NCBI GenBank assembly: GCA_025603075.1
Contig: MU626325.1
Coordinates: 40,645 to 104,644 of the forward strand
Direction of reading: 5' to 3'
Origin: Neoconidiobolus thromboides FSU 785
Lineage: Eukaryota; Entomophthoromycota; Entomophthoromycetes; Entomophthorales; Neoconidiobolaceae
Length of the DNA stretch: 64,000 bases
Shown: positions 23,560 to 33,610 of the stretch, piece by piece
Position numbering within the stretch: position 1 is the first letter of the stretch
Layout of the letters: each line of letters begins with the position of its first letter
Notes under the pieces: generated by a model
Told to the model about the DNA's origin: nothing
Database searches by the model: none
The model's input: the letters and a program-made list of their open reading frames with translations, nothing else
Program-made: the position numbers and the translations under genes

Positions 23560-24483
23560 CTTTTTAATCAATATGTAAATTAATAAATTAATGAATTTGA
23601 AAGCTAATTTTTAAAAGTAAGCCTCACTTTTTATAAATAAACTTGCAGTAATAGTGTTGGATTGTTTATAGAATAAACTGGTTTGTTTTCTATATTTAGT
23701 AAGTGATGCGTTAAAGTGCTTGAATAAGGTTGATGAAAATGAGCTTCTAGAAACTATGCCCATTGAAGGTAGAAGTTATTATTAAGTAATAATAAATATA
23801 AGTTTTAAAGTACTTTTAAATGAGTATTTGGCTTGATGATACAGAAATTTATAAGAGCTTAAAGCTAGCTTGTCATTGATGTTAATATTAAGCTTTTGGT
23901 AAAAAAAATTAGAATTCTAGACAATTATTTTGAATTTTGTTTGGTTCCCATTATTTCAATATTGAAAGTTAATAGTGGTATAAATGGAAACAAAGAAAAT
24001 TGTATAATGTCATTCTATTTAAACTGATAACATATTAATACTGAGTGAGTATTGAAATTGTTTTTAATATTATTAAAATCTTAAGGATTAAAAGTAAACT
24101 AAGAGAACTAAAAGAGATATCCAAATTTAATTAACATTAAATGAGACATTTATATAATAAGAAAACTACAACTATAAATGAAGTAACATTGATTTCAGAT
24201 AAAATATCTTATTATACTAATAACTAGTAGTTAAGCTTAGCCTTTATATATTACTAATAAACTAATAAAATGATGCACTTAAATTCTATTGTATCGCTAT
24301 TAATTGAAAATCAAATCAGAGCACTATCGTACCAAACTTTTATCAAAAATACTATTATCTCAAATAAAACCTCATTTAATAAAATCATATCCCCAAATTA
24401 ATAGCCTCAAAATAACTTTCCTATTATTATTAATATCCATTTTACTTAATTCAAATAAATACTCTTTTTTTATCCTAACTCAA
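23560..24483. other. AT-rich intergenic
   Basis: No gene recognised. The plus-strand open frame at 24304-24510 opposes the last exon of LAMTOR2 and begins at TTG. Confidence 0.5.
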
Positions 24484-25199
24484 TTAGATAAAATCTTCCA
24501 ATTGTTTTAATGGTACTTCAATATGAGTAGCGAGTGCTTTAACCTGAATTAAAATAATTAATAAATTATATCTCTGAATTAACCCATTATCATAATAAAA
24601 ACAATAGTAAAAAAGAAATGAAGTAATTTAATAGCTTACCTTGACCCACAACATACCGAATTGAGTTGTTTGATCACCCACGAGACATAATAAAAGACTG
24701 GCTACTTTATAAATCACAATTTTACCTTCCTAAATCAACAATACTATAATTAATTCAAATAGCCATTATAACTCCCAATAAAAATCCTTCCAGCTATACT
24801 CTTATCCCAATTTTTTTTCAAAAAGTAAATTCAATTACATAATAAATTTTGACTACTTACCTCACATTCTAACATGACTTTATTTAATTCATCGTTTAAT
24901 TGGTTTTGTCCCAAATCTTTATAAAATGTACAAATATTGGAAGCTATAGCAGCATAAATACTCACTTTTTGCTCATCACTACCACTTGAAGCTAATAATG
25001 AACCATCCGGTCGGATTAATCTAAAAGATTGAAATTTTAGTTATTTAGAAGTATAACAAGGTTACTAAGTAGATGAGGGAGAATTGTAAAAAAGTAGAGA
25101 AGGAAAAGGATATTATTGAATAAACACTTACAAACTAGCTGTTTCTCCTTTACCTAAAGCTTGGCTTAAAATCGTACTAATTACTTTGGGTTTAATCAT
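24484..25199 (-). CDS. LAMTOR2: LAMTOR2/p14 homologue (Roadblock/LC7), Ragulator subunit
   Basis: Four exons: 25132-25199, 24861-25020, 24640-24729 and 24484-24543, all in phase, giving 125 aa, the same length as human LAMTOR2. It begins MIKPKVISTILSQAL, followed by a Roadblock core (LLIRPDGSLLASSG, then AAIASNICTFYKD, then EGKIVIYKVASLLLCL and FGMLWVK). The match covers the whole protein. In animals LAMTOR2 pairs with LAMTOR3 on the late endosome/lysosome to anchor Rag GTPases for TORC1; yeast Slm4/Ego3 is a distant functional counterpart. No exon is long enough to stand out alone, so the gene is easily missed. It is divergent from COA6 with 209 bp between start codons. Confidence 0.9.
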
Positions 25200-25408
25200 C
25201 AATTTATTATTGTCATAGAAATGAAGAAATTAAGATTGAAGTAATATTTAGTTTATTCCAGTTAGTTTATTGGTTGGAGCTTTCAACTATGAGAAAATCG
25301 AAAAAGTAAGAATATTCAAATAAAAATAAAGTAAATTTTATTGACCAACTTTTTTTAACTGCATTCTATCATTTATTAATTTCTATTAGTACAATAATCA
25401 CTGAAACA
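25200..25408. promoter_or_regulatory. Shared divergent promoter LAMTOR2/COA6
   Basis: The 209 bp between two divergent ATGs. It contains TTATTGGTTGG, an inverted CCAAT-like element, near 25268-25275. No TATA box at the usual distance on either side. Confidence 0.45.
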
Positions 25409-25723
25409 ATGGGTTACGAAAGTCTTAACAAAGAAAAAAGGCGAGCATGTTGGGAAGTACGTGATCAATATTTTAAATGTTTAGATTCTATACAATGGAT
25501 CGATGCTGATACGGATCAAAGCGCTACTTGTCAAAAATATAAACTTTTATTTTCAGAAAAATGTCCAGCTAGTTGGGTAAGTTTTGAGTTATATAAATCT
25601 TACACATTCTATAAATAAGACTGATTGACTTGATTTTAGGTACAACATTTTTCTCAAGGAAGATCCAATGATGCTCGACAAAAAGCATATGAAAAATTGA
25701 TGAATAATCCAGAATATAAATAG
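25409..25723 (+). CDS. COA6: Cytochrome c oxidase assembly factor 6 (COA6) homologue
   Basis: Two exons, 25409-25576 and 25640-25723 (phase 0, 63-nt intron), giving 83 aa. It has a CX9C (CWEVRDQYFKC) and a CX10C (CQKYKLLFSEKC) motif followed by CPASWVQHF, the layout of COA6 and the related COX6B family. COA6 is an intermembrane-space protein imported by the Mia40 route and helps deliver copper to Cox2. The N-terminus is short, without a presequence, as expected. COX6B itself is less likely because its pairs differ in spacing. Confidence 0.9.
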
Positions 25724-25905
25724 TTCATCTTTTATAAAAAATAGTATTGAATGTTGAAAACAAGTATAAAATAAAAATAAAAATAAAAAAATTTAAAGAT
25801 ATCCATAATTTGATTATCAACTTCAATAAATTAAAAATATTCAACTTTTCTTTTTATTAATAAACATATTACTACTATTAACTCGATGAACAATAAGATC
25901 TTATA

Positions 25906-26774
25906 TTAATACTCACAAGAGTCTGGTTTAAATTCATGAATAGTTCCTAAATAATGCCAAAATCCTCGAACTCCTCTAGCATATTCCACTAAATTAATTA
26001 AATTTTTGGCTAAAGATTGTAAGCCCCATAACCCCACCCTTTTTAATCGTCGATTTCTTTCCCTTTCATCTTGTACTAAATTAATTAACTCAAAACTTAC
26101 TTCTTTAGATAAATCATAAGCTAATTCACTATCATATACTGTCCAGGAACCATCAAATTTCGACTATATGTTTTATTAATTTAATTAATTTTAATAAATT
26201 CTATTAAATAGAATCAACTTACAATATCAGTGACTACTCTACACTGAATTGGAATTAGTGTTCTATTGGAATTCATAAAAGCAATAACGGGTCTTACAAC
26301 AGCTTGGGAAGCTAAAGAAAATTCTTTTGTATTCATTGGTATCCCCGCTTTAATATTATGAAATTTAATTTTAAAATCGAAAATTAATTGTTCCAAATGA
26401 CTACCCTCATCTAATCTTTTTTGGACTTTTAATAATCCATTTTTTTTAATATTTGAATTCACTGTATTTAATAAATCTATCAATGGCGGAAAATGATGAG
26501 GTAATTCAATACTTAAATTTTCAATGTTTTTACTAACAACTTCATCCACTTTGATTAGAAAGTCATTCGTTACCATTGCTAATATATCTTCTTCTTCACT
26601 CTTTTGTGGTATCATAAAATCAACATCAAAATCAACTCTGCCTGAAGTAATCCACCCAAAGGGACCTTCCACTCCTCCATTAAATTGATCTATTGGTACT
26701 CCATCTACTCTAAAATGAGACTAAACAAAAAACATATTAATATCAAATATTAATATTAAATATTGCTATTATCA

Positions 26775-26809
<35 letters not shown>

Positions 26810-28107
26810 ATATTAGCATTATTGAATATTTACCCTTTTAAATCCATGATTTTTATCAATATCATTAATATCATTTTGAGCCATATGAACTGAAAATAAA
26901 CAATTATCAAACATACCAACAATAGAATTAGCACACATCATATCAAATAAAAACCAACGTTGTCTTAATAAAGGAATATTAGCATTAAATATAGATACTT
27001 GAAATGGACGAAAATTATAAGGGTGACAGATAGTAATTAAACAATCTTCAATTATTAAAGAATTTAATTCCAAATCTTTTTTTTGATTTAATTGTCTTGC
27101 TTTTAAAGGTTCAAATTCTTCATCTGGATAAGTTACTTGACTTCGATCTATAAATTTTATTTAGAGTTGATTTTGTTTACATTTATAGTATAGAATTTAC
27201 CTATAACTCCCCTCATCCCTTTAATAAAACAATCTTTAACTAAACCTTTGCCTAAATAGAAATAATTGTTAACATCTTCTATCTCTTAATAAATCAATTG
27301 AAAAACTCTTTACCATCCAGCCATCTTATTAATGACAATGTAATTTCAATATTGTCAAAACTTAAATCCCAAATTGCAGGGGAATCAGGGTAAGGTAAAT
27401 TCATATCATTATCTTTTATTACGTTATATTGTAATTTAACTTGCTTCATACTGATTTTATTCTCTTTCCAATTAGGTACTATTGCATTTCCAATACTTAC
27501 TTCCATACCTATTTGTTTACTAATGATTTTACTTAAGGTTAAACGTACCCATTCTAATTATATAAAATATTAATAAAAATGTACAAAAATTATTACTATT
27601 ATAAATACATAATAATAATTAATTCAAATTACCTTGAAATTGAAAACTATTAGCAATAAATAAAAGAGTTGAAAAAAAGGTAGTTGTGCCAAGTAATATA
27701 AAAAATATATTGGATAAAAATAACCAAGAGAATAAAGCCATAAAATCATCCATACTCCAAGGTCGATTTGTTCGCATTAATATTAGTTTTATTTTAGACT
27801 TTATTTGCTGCCATCGAGTAATTGAAAGAGTATTATTATTACTGTTTAGTAGTACTTTTGTATTTATTTTTTCTATTGTTTTATTGTGAGTTGGCTCATT
27901 TGTTGTACTATATAATTGGGCTAATAACGGGGTACTACATTTATACTTTTTGTTATATTTTTTAATAGTATGAAAATAAATTTGATTGTATTTGTAATTC
28001 TAAAAATAAAAAATATAAATATATCACTCTGTTCTATTATATATTAAATACTTACCCAACCAAATTTTTTGAAAGTGGATGTAATTAAATTTGTTGCTTG
28101 AAATAAT
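25906..28107 (-). CDS. MDM31: Mitochondrial inner-membrane protein Mdm31/Mdm32 (5' end unresolved)
   Basis: Exons in phase: 28056-28107, 27633-27999, 27314-27553, 27201-27251, 26834-27147, 26223-26720 and 25906-26163, covering about 592 aa. A presequence-like start (ATNLITSTFKKFGW) is followed by a hydrophobic segment near residues 105-130 (FSWLFLSNIFYILLGTTTFF). Then comes the Mdm31/32 family domain, with FNANIPLLRQRWFLFDMMCA, NSIVGMFDNCLFSVH and GPFGWITSGRVDFDVDF. The family is fungal, acts in mitochondrial shape, inheritance and lipid homeostasis, and belongs to the Vps13/BLTP-like lipid-transfer superfamily. The first visible exon opens at an acceptor (TTTATAG) in phase 2, so a short upstream exon with the ATG is missing; no convincing candidate was found at 28108-28330. 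Confidence 0.88.
26775..26807. repeat. (ATT)n microsatellite inside an MDM31 intron
   Basis: About ten ATT units within the intron between exons 26834-27147 and 26223-26720. Confidence 0.8.
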
Positions 28108-28484
28108 CTATAAAATGAGAACATTAATTATATTCATTTTGTAGTTTTTTAAATTTTATTACATTTGTTAGTGTTTTAGAATTTGGGTTTTTTATAAGCC
28201 AATAATATTGTTTTTAGAATTCTGTAATTCTTTACTAAAAACTAATTGATTTTATCTAATGCTGGAATAACATGTGGGAATTAAAAAGAAATAAAATTGA
28301 ATTAAAGATGAAGAAATAAAATGAAAATGAAATTTAATATTATATTTATTCGTTAACGAAATATCTTAAAAATAATCAATTATTAAACAAATAAGTAATC
28401 GAAAATATTTTTCAAAATCAAACATATTTAATTTTATAAAAAGTGACTTGATAACTCTTCCCTTGTGCCTCTTCGAATTCTAAC
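28108..28484. other. MDM31 5' region and intergenic
   Basis: Should contain the first exon and promoter of MDM31. Short ATG frames near 28130 and 28270 end in stops within ten codons. Nothing else seen. Confidence 0.4.
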
Positions 28485-29126
28485 TTAACACTTCTCACAC
28501 TTACGAATATCTTGTAGCCATTTCTCACACTTTCCATTTTCTTTTGTTCCCTCACAAATACATTGATCTCCTAAACAAACCCAACAAACATTTCCCTCTG
28601 GCTTCTCTACAGAAAACTCTTTATCTAACACTCGATTCCAACAGATATAATTAGATTTTGGACATGGATGACCATCGACCCATTTACATTTATTAATTAA
28701 GGGCTTAAAGTATCTTTGATTCCGATGAGAAGAGGTTTCGAATAGATTGTTAGTTTGGTGTAAAAATAGATTATGATTAAAACGGGAAGGAATTTCAATG
28801 ATATTATTAGTACTTAGTTTCAACTGTTTTTTCACTACTTTACCATCATAAGAACTAACTTTGTCTTCTTTTAAATGTAATCTATTTTTTTTTAGGCTAA
28901 AAGTAGATTCTTTTTGACTTTTAATTATATTATTAAATGAACTTAAATTTTCATTAGTTGATATTTCAATTGAGCTAGTTACATCTTTAAGGCTATTTCT
29001 AGTTTCAGATGTAAATGGAGTTTGCTCTGTATAAACTAAGTCTTCCAAGCTATTTACATTTGATAAGGTAGAAATCGATAGGCTTAAGATACTGATTAAT
29101 TGAGTCAATAATATGAGAGATTTCAT
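28485..29126 (-). CDS. Secreted cysteine-rich protein A (long linker)
   Basis: A single-exon 213-aa protein. The signal peptide is about residues 1-19 (MKSLILLTQLISILSLSIS). A polar, Ser/Asn-rich linker without cysteines spans about 20-145. The C-terminal domain of about 65 residues holds ten cysteines (starts CKWVDGHPCPKS, includes CWVCLGDQCICEG, ends RKCEKC). No family recognised. The Cys domain is nearly identical to that of the neighbour at 29937-30455 while the linkers are unrelated. A TATA box lies 46 bp upstream. Likely extracellular; a binding or effector role is conceivable but not shown. Confidence 0.8.
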   Translation of the reverse strand: MKSLILLTQLISILSLSISTLSNVNSLEDLVYTEQTPFTSETRNSLKDVTSSIEISTNENLSSFNNIIKSQKESTFSLKKNRLHLKEDKVSSYDGKVVKKQLKLSTNNIIEIPSRFNHNLFLHQTNNLFETSSHRNQRYFKPLINKCKWVDGHPCPKSNYICWNRVLDKEFSVEKPEGNVCWVCLGDQCICEGTKENGKCEKWLQDIRKCEKC

Positions 29127-29171
29127 TTTTATCTAGTTATTTTTTAAATAGAATATTGTTGATTGAGTTCA

Positions 29172-29178
29172 ATTTATA
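29172..29178 (-). promoter_or_regulatory. TATA box of secreted Cys-rich gene A
   Basis: TATAAAT on the minus strand, 46 bp before the ATG at 29126. Confidence 0.6.
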
Positions 29179-29440
29179 CTTTTTCGAAATTGTAGTGTTA
29201 AAATTGAGTTATTTTAGTTTTCATTTGATGATCTAGCTGTTGATCGTTAGTCATTTTATTCTAAATTCTAGTATTTTGCCTAGTCTCAACTAAAGTTAAA
29301 AATTTAATGAGAAAATAAAATTTTAGTGTATTTTCTAGATCAATTTTCTTTAGTTTATAAAATAAAATTATTAACTCACTTCAAATTGTTATATCTTTTA
29401 AGTTTAGTAAGTAAAATTATGTTATTACTAACAGTAGTAA

Positions 29441-29543
29441 TTGGGGATGTATTTCTGTGTTTAAAAATTTTACTAATAATTTTTCCACTTAAATAGTGCT
29501 TAAAAGATGGAAAAGTAATGAAGCCAAAAAAAACACTCCCGAT
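29441..29543 (+). mobile_element. MITE-A copy 10
   Basis: TTGGGGATGTATTTCTG... to AACACTCCCGATT, between the two Cys-rich paralogues and so probably inserted after their duplication. Confidence 0.8.
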
Positions 29544-29936
29544 TACTTTATTGACTTTTACTTTTTTTGATTAGTATTTAATTGTCAAAAAGTTAGGAAT
29601 GAAATACAAAAACGTGTTTTTACTGTTGTAGTTTGATATCCTTACTATATTTCCTATAGAAAAATTTAAAAAACATGAAAAATTTCAGTAACTTGAGTAC
29701 AGCTAATTCAGGAAAAATGATATATCTCTAGCTGGTTATTTAAGAATAAAAAGAAGCACCTTTAAAATGATCAAAAGATAAAAAGTGCTATTAAACATGT
29801 AGCATTAAACTTTAGTCAGAAGTAATACATTTAATAAAAGATAAAAAATGTAAAGACATGTCCAACTAATAAAAACGTATAAATTTAATGAAAAGCCCTC
29901 TTTCCCTTTCCTTTTGCTCCTCTTCTCTCTTTTCTT

Positions 29937-30455
29937 CTACTGCTTATCTTCACACTTTTCACACTTACGAATATCTTGTAGCCATTTCTCACACTTTCCA
30001 TTTTCTTTTGTTCCCTCACATGTACATTGATCTCCTAAACAAACCCAACAAACATTTCCCTCTGGCTTCTCTACAGAAAACTCTTTATCTAACACTCGAT
30101 TCCAACAAACATAACTAGATTTTGGACATGGATGACCATCGACCCATTTACATTTATTGATTAATGCTACAGCAGATTTACTCGGGTCACGAAATGGATG
30201 AGCTAAATCTTCAAGGTCATTTGGCGGATGAGGTTTAAAACCATTATGACTTGGTGCTGAGTCATCTGATTCATTATCAGCTTGGGGTCTAAAGTTATTA
30301 TGACTTGGGTTTGGGGGATCTAGTTGTTCATTTGGACTTTGATTGAGGATAACTTCGTTTGGGTTAGCTAAATCTTCTAGACCATTCGCATTTGATGGAA
30401 ATAAACTAATGCTCAAAACACTAGTTAATTGAGCTAATACTATTAAAGATTTCAT
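29937..30455 (-). CDS. Secreted cysteine-rich protein B (Pro/Asp-rich linker)
   Basis: 172 aa from the ATG at 30455, chosen because MKSLIVLAQLTSVLS aligns with the signal peptide of the paralogue; an upstream in-frame ATG at 30497 would place 14 extra residues before it. The linker (about 20-105) has loose repeats of the type HNNFRPQ/HNGFKPH with Pro, Asn and Asp. The Cys domain (about 107-168) matches protein A at nearly every base, and the tail is CEKCEDKQ. TATAAAA lies 67 bp upstream. Role unknown; extracellular. Confidence 0.8.
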   Translation of the reverse strand: MKSLIVLAQLTSVLSISLFPSNANGLEDLANPNEVILNQSPNEQLDPPNPSHNNFRPQADNESDDSAPSHNGFKPHPPNDLEDLAHPFRDPSKSAVALINKCKWVDGHPCPKSSYVCWNRVLDKEFSVEKPEGNVCWVCLGDQCTCEGTKENGKCEKWLQDIRKCEKCEDKQ

Positions 30456-30521
30456 TATTATTTTTATTTTTAATAAAAAATTATAATTTGATTTCATATT
30501 ACATTATTGGATTTTATACAC

Positions 30522-30528
30522 CTTTTGG
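30522..30528 (-). promoter_or_regulatory. TATA box of secreted Cys-rich gene B
   Basis: TATAAAA on the minus strand, 67 bp before the ATG at 30455. Confidence 0.55.
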
Positions 30529-32285
30529 AAATTGTTATGTTTAAAATGAGTTATTTTTTGGCTTTTGGTGATCTAGGATTGATCGTCCAGATTTAAGGTT
30601 AGCGTTAAAATTGAAGTTTAAATTAATGAGGCGACTATTTTTTAGAGCATTTTTGAGTTTTTTTTGACTGAGTAGAAGAAATAAATTAGCATGAATTCTT
30701 TAAGAGTATTGCTATTTGTTATTTTTTTTTAAAATGTCTAAGGTTTTGTTTTGTAAACAATGAATTCTATCTATAAAAGTATAAAACTCCCCTTGTTATT
30801 ATTGTCATTCGATTGAAATGGAATAATAACAATAAAACTTCAATCGAGATTAAACGAGTTTATTTCGCTTTCTTTAATAGCATATACCAACTTTAAACAA
30901 AGCCTCAGCTATTAATTCACAGCAATCTGAATCGAAGTAATCCAAATAGCTACAATGGCACTGAAGTAATTCCTATACAATCTTTAAAAATACACATTCT
31001 AATTTAAAAATTATATAATTTTCTAAGTATTACAATTCTATAATAAGTATTTATCGCTTGTGTCACTTGATGTTGACTGATTATTCTACAAATTACACTT
31101 TAAGTTAATTGCTTAGTTGTTGTTTGTAGCTTAATAAGAGAAATCAAAAAGTATTTAAATACTTGAAAAGCTGAATTAAAGAGGAGATTTAAAAAATAAA
31201 ATTGTCACACACTAAGTTGATTAAAATTATAAAGTGCTTATTAAAAGCTATGTCTATGCTTACTTTTGTCTATAATTAAATTATTAAACAAACTTAACTT
31301 AATAATTATCAATTGTTTATATAATTTGTTTAGCAAGTTTAGAATAAAATCCAAATAAAATTCCATAAGCAAGTATAAATAAATTTTAAATATTTAATTA
31401 TCTAACTCAGAATATCAACTATTAAAACATATTTAAACTTTATTTGTCTTGATTTTAATAACATGGGGGTGTTTTTTTTGATTTCACTTTTTTGATTTTT
31501 CACACTATTTAAACGGGAAATTTGTTAGTAAAATTCTTAAGCACAAAAATACATCCCCATATAATGTAAGAAAGAAGTAATAAAGATTGAAATATTGAAA
31601 TTAAAAAAAAATCGAAATAAGAATTAAGTAACAATAATAATATTATAACAACTTTGGAAGCGATAGATTAGAATTGAAATAACTATTGAAACTTTTTACT
31701 ACTTTTAAAATATTAACTATTGAATATAAAATAATAAAGATCGAAGGCCGATGTATAATAAAAGTAGAAAAATAATTAAGTGATACTAATAAGACTAAAA
31801 CAATAATCTCAAAAATAATAAACTGAAATAGAAGCAAATATCAAAGTTGGTATTAATTTAAAGCAACAACAACTAGATACACAGGATACCTACAGTCTTT
31901 ATAGGCACTTTTAAATTATTATAATTTAAATAACAAAAGCAAATGAGATAATAAAATTAATAACTATAGTTTAGGATAGTTTATAATTTTCTATATTTAA
32001 CTCTTGTATTAATACAATTACTTTTTAATTCTATCAATATTTAGCAAAAAGTGAAAAAAATATTTCCAAAATCATTTTAAACTTTTGATTAAGTTACTAA
32101 GAAGCTTTTATACTCAAACAATTTTAATGCAATTTTTTTATTAAAAATATAAATATGTATTCTAAGGAATTTTTTACCATATTATGCTATTATTATAAAA
32201 TTTGATTTTATTTCTCTGATGTAAATAACTTATTTTATAAACTTGTATAATCTAGTCTGATTTAATTATACTAAAGTTTCTAATA
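30529..32285. other. AT-rich intergenic
   Basis: No gene recognised apart from MITE-A copy 11. The minus-strand open frame at 31643-31837 is low-complexity hydrophobic and probably chance. Confidence 0.5.
31461..31563 (-). mobile_element. MITE-A copy 11
   Basis: ACATGGGGGTGTTTTTTTTG... ending TACATCCCCATATA, reverse. Confidence 0.85.
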
Positions 32286-32390
32286 GTATATCGAGATGTA
32301 TTTCTTGTTTAAGGATTTTACTAACAATCTTTCTGCTCATAACCCTTGAAAGAGGGAAAAAGTGATGAAATCAAAAAAACATCCCCATAT
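32286..32390 (+). mobile_element. MITE-A copy 12, at the edge of the Argonaute pseudogene
   Basis: TATATCGAGATGTATTTC... to AACATCCCCATAT. Homology to the functional Argonaute stops within a few bases of this copy, so it marks or lies at the truncation point. Confidence 0.8.
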
Positions 32391-33610
32391 TGATTATTAT
32401 ATTTTTTGACATGATTCATTTGTACATATTTTGGAATAATCCCGAGAACTGTCATACAATTGCTTTACTTCAGTATACAAAGGGATCATAGTATTTGGTA
32501 AAATAGAAAGAACAAGCTGAGGCCCCATTTGGTATAAGCTACCAGTGAGAATATATTTTTCTTTTAATGAGTTTTCAATGTTACCTTGTGGGTTAAAGTG
32601 ATTAGTCGGCGCTTGTTTCGAAAAAATACTTATCCTTGTGTCTATGGATGTGCTCACAAACTCTTTCATAAATCTTTGTATATCGTTTTCAGATAAAATA
32701 TTTAGATCAATAAAAGCTATAACGCTCCAAGAAATTAACTGGACTCCTCAAATCACTTTTAAGCCCCTCACATTCCAAGAGACATTATCTGGTGTAAGGA
32801 TTGAATTCTCATTATTATGAGGATGATAATTATTTTTAGGACCTGGTAAAACTCGCGCATCAAGATTGATCATTTCGTTTGAAAGTGAGATTTTAAAGTC
32901 ATCTAAAAATCCATTTTGGTCGTGTTTCAAAATTTTCATACTCTCATTCATTTTGTTGGCTCTTTCATTTGGTCGCTGGCAAGTAAGCTTGATCATATCA
33001 GAATTTTGCTTTTCATTTAACTTCTTTATGTATCTTTGTTCTGGAATGATTTTATAAACCTAAAAAGGTAGTTTGTTACCTTTTTTGTTGATGGTTGTGC
33101 ATGGAAAAAATGGAAAATGGAGACGAAGTCTATACTCGGCTTGAAAATATTGGGTAATTGAGATATCCTTTCTTGATCCTGTTTCTTTAAAGTAGCCATT
33201 ATCGGCTGGATGTTGAGAGATGCTTTGAATCTTAAATGCTCTTCTTGTATCATGGTGAGTTGTAGTCACAGCGATATCTTTTAAAAGCTTATATGATCCT
33301 AATCATACCCTTTTCTTGCATACTGCATCGGGAATCTTTGAGATCCTAACTTTTCAATAACTTAACTATAAAATTAACTAATGATATAGGTTGATAGAAG
33401 CATGTGGTAGCTGTGTCTATATTAATCAACATTTTTTGGATATTAAGTTTACAGCTTTTGAAGTATCCTTGTCAAATTTCCAAGCCATCATAGATTGCCT
33501 TTGAGTTCTCTGGTAAAACTCAATTTCAAATAAAATGATAAAAATCATCATAAGTCTTCCTGATTGACTACAATCTGGCCTATTTCAAAAGGATCGAGAC
33601 TCTGGAGTAG
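32391..33610 (-). pseudogene. Truncated, frameshifted Argonaute pseudogene
   Basis: The minus strand carries pieces homologous to the intact Argonaute at 4074-6661, in collinear order: ArgoL1 (GGCAATCTATGATGG region near 33500), PAZ (about 33030-33270, two overlapping frames), the block after PAZ starting MIKLTCQRPNERANK (32748-32996, about 90% identical by eye), and the Mid region (32397-32669). Frameshifts and stops separate them. The first 160 or so residues and the whole PIWI domain, including all four slicer residues, are missing, so no functional protein can be made. It sits just downstream of the second acetyltransferase, as Argonaute does in the intact locus. Confidence 0.9.

Noticed and set aside
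27686-27889. Plus-strand ORF over MDM31
   Set aside because: Opposes the exon encoding the MDM31 transmembrane segment.
31643-31837. 64-codon hydrophobic minus-strand ORF
   Set aside because: No signal-peptide organisation, no homologue, AT-rich composition gives such frames by chance.
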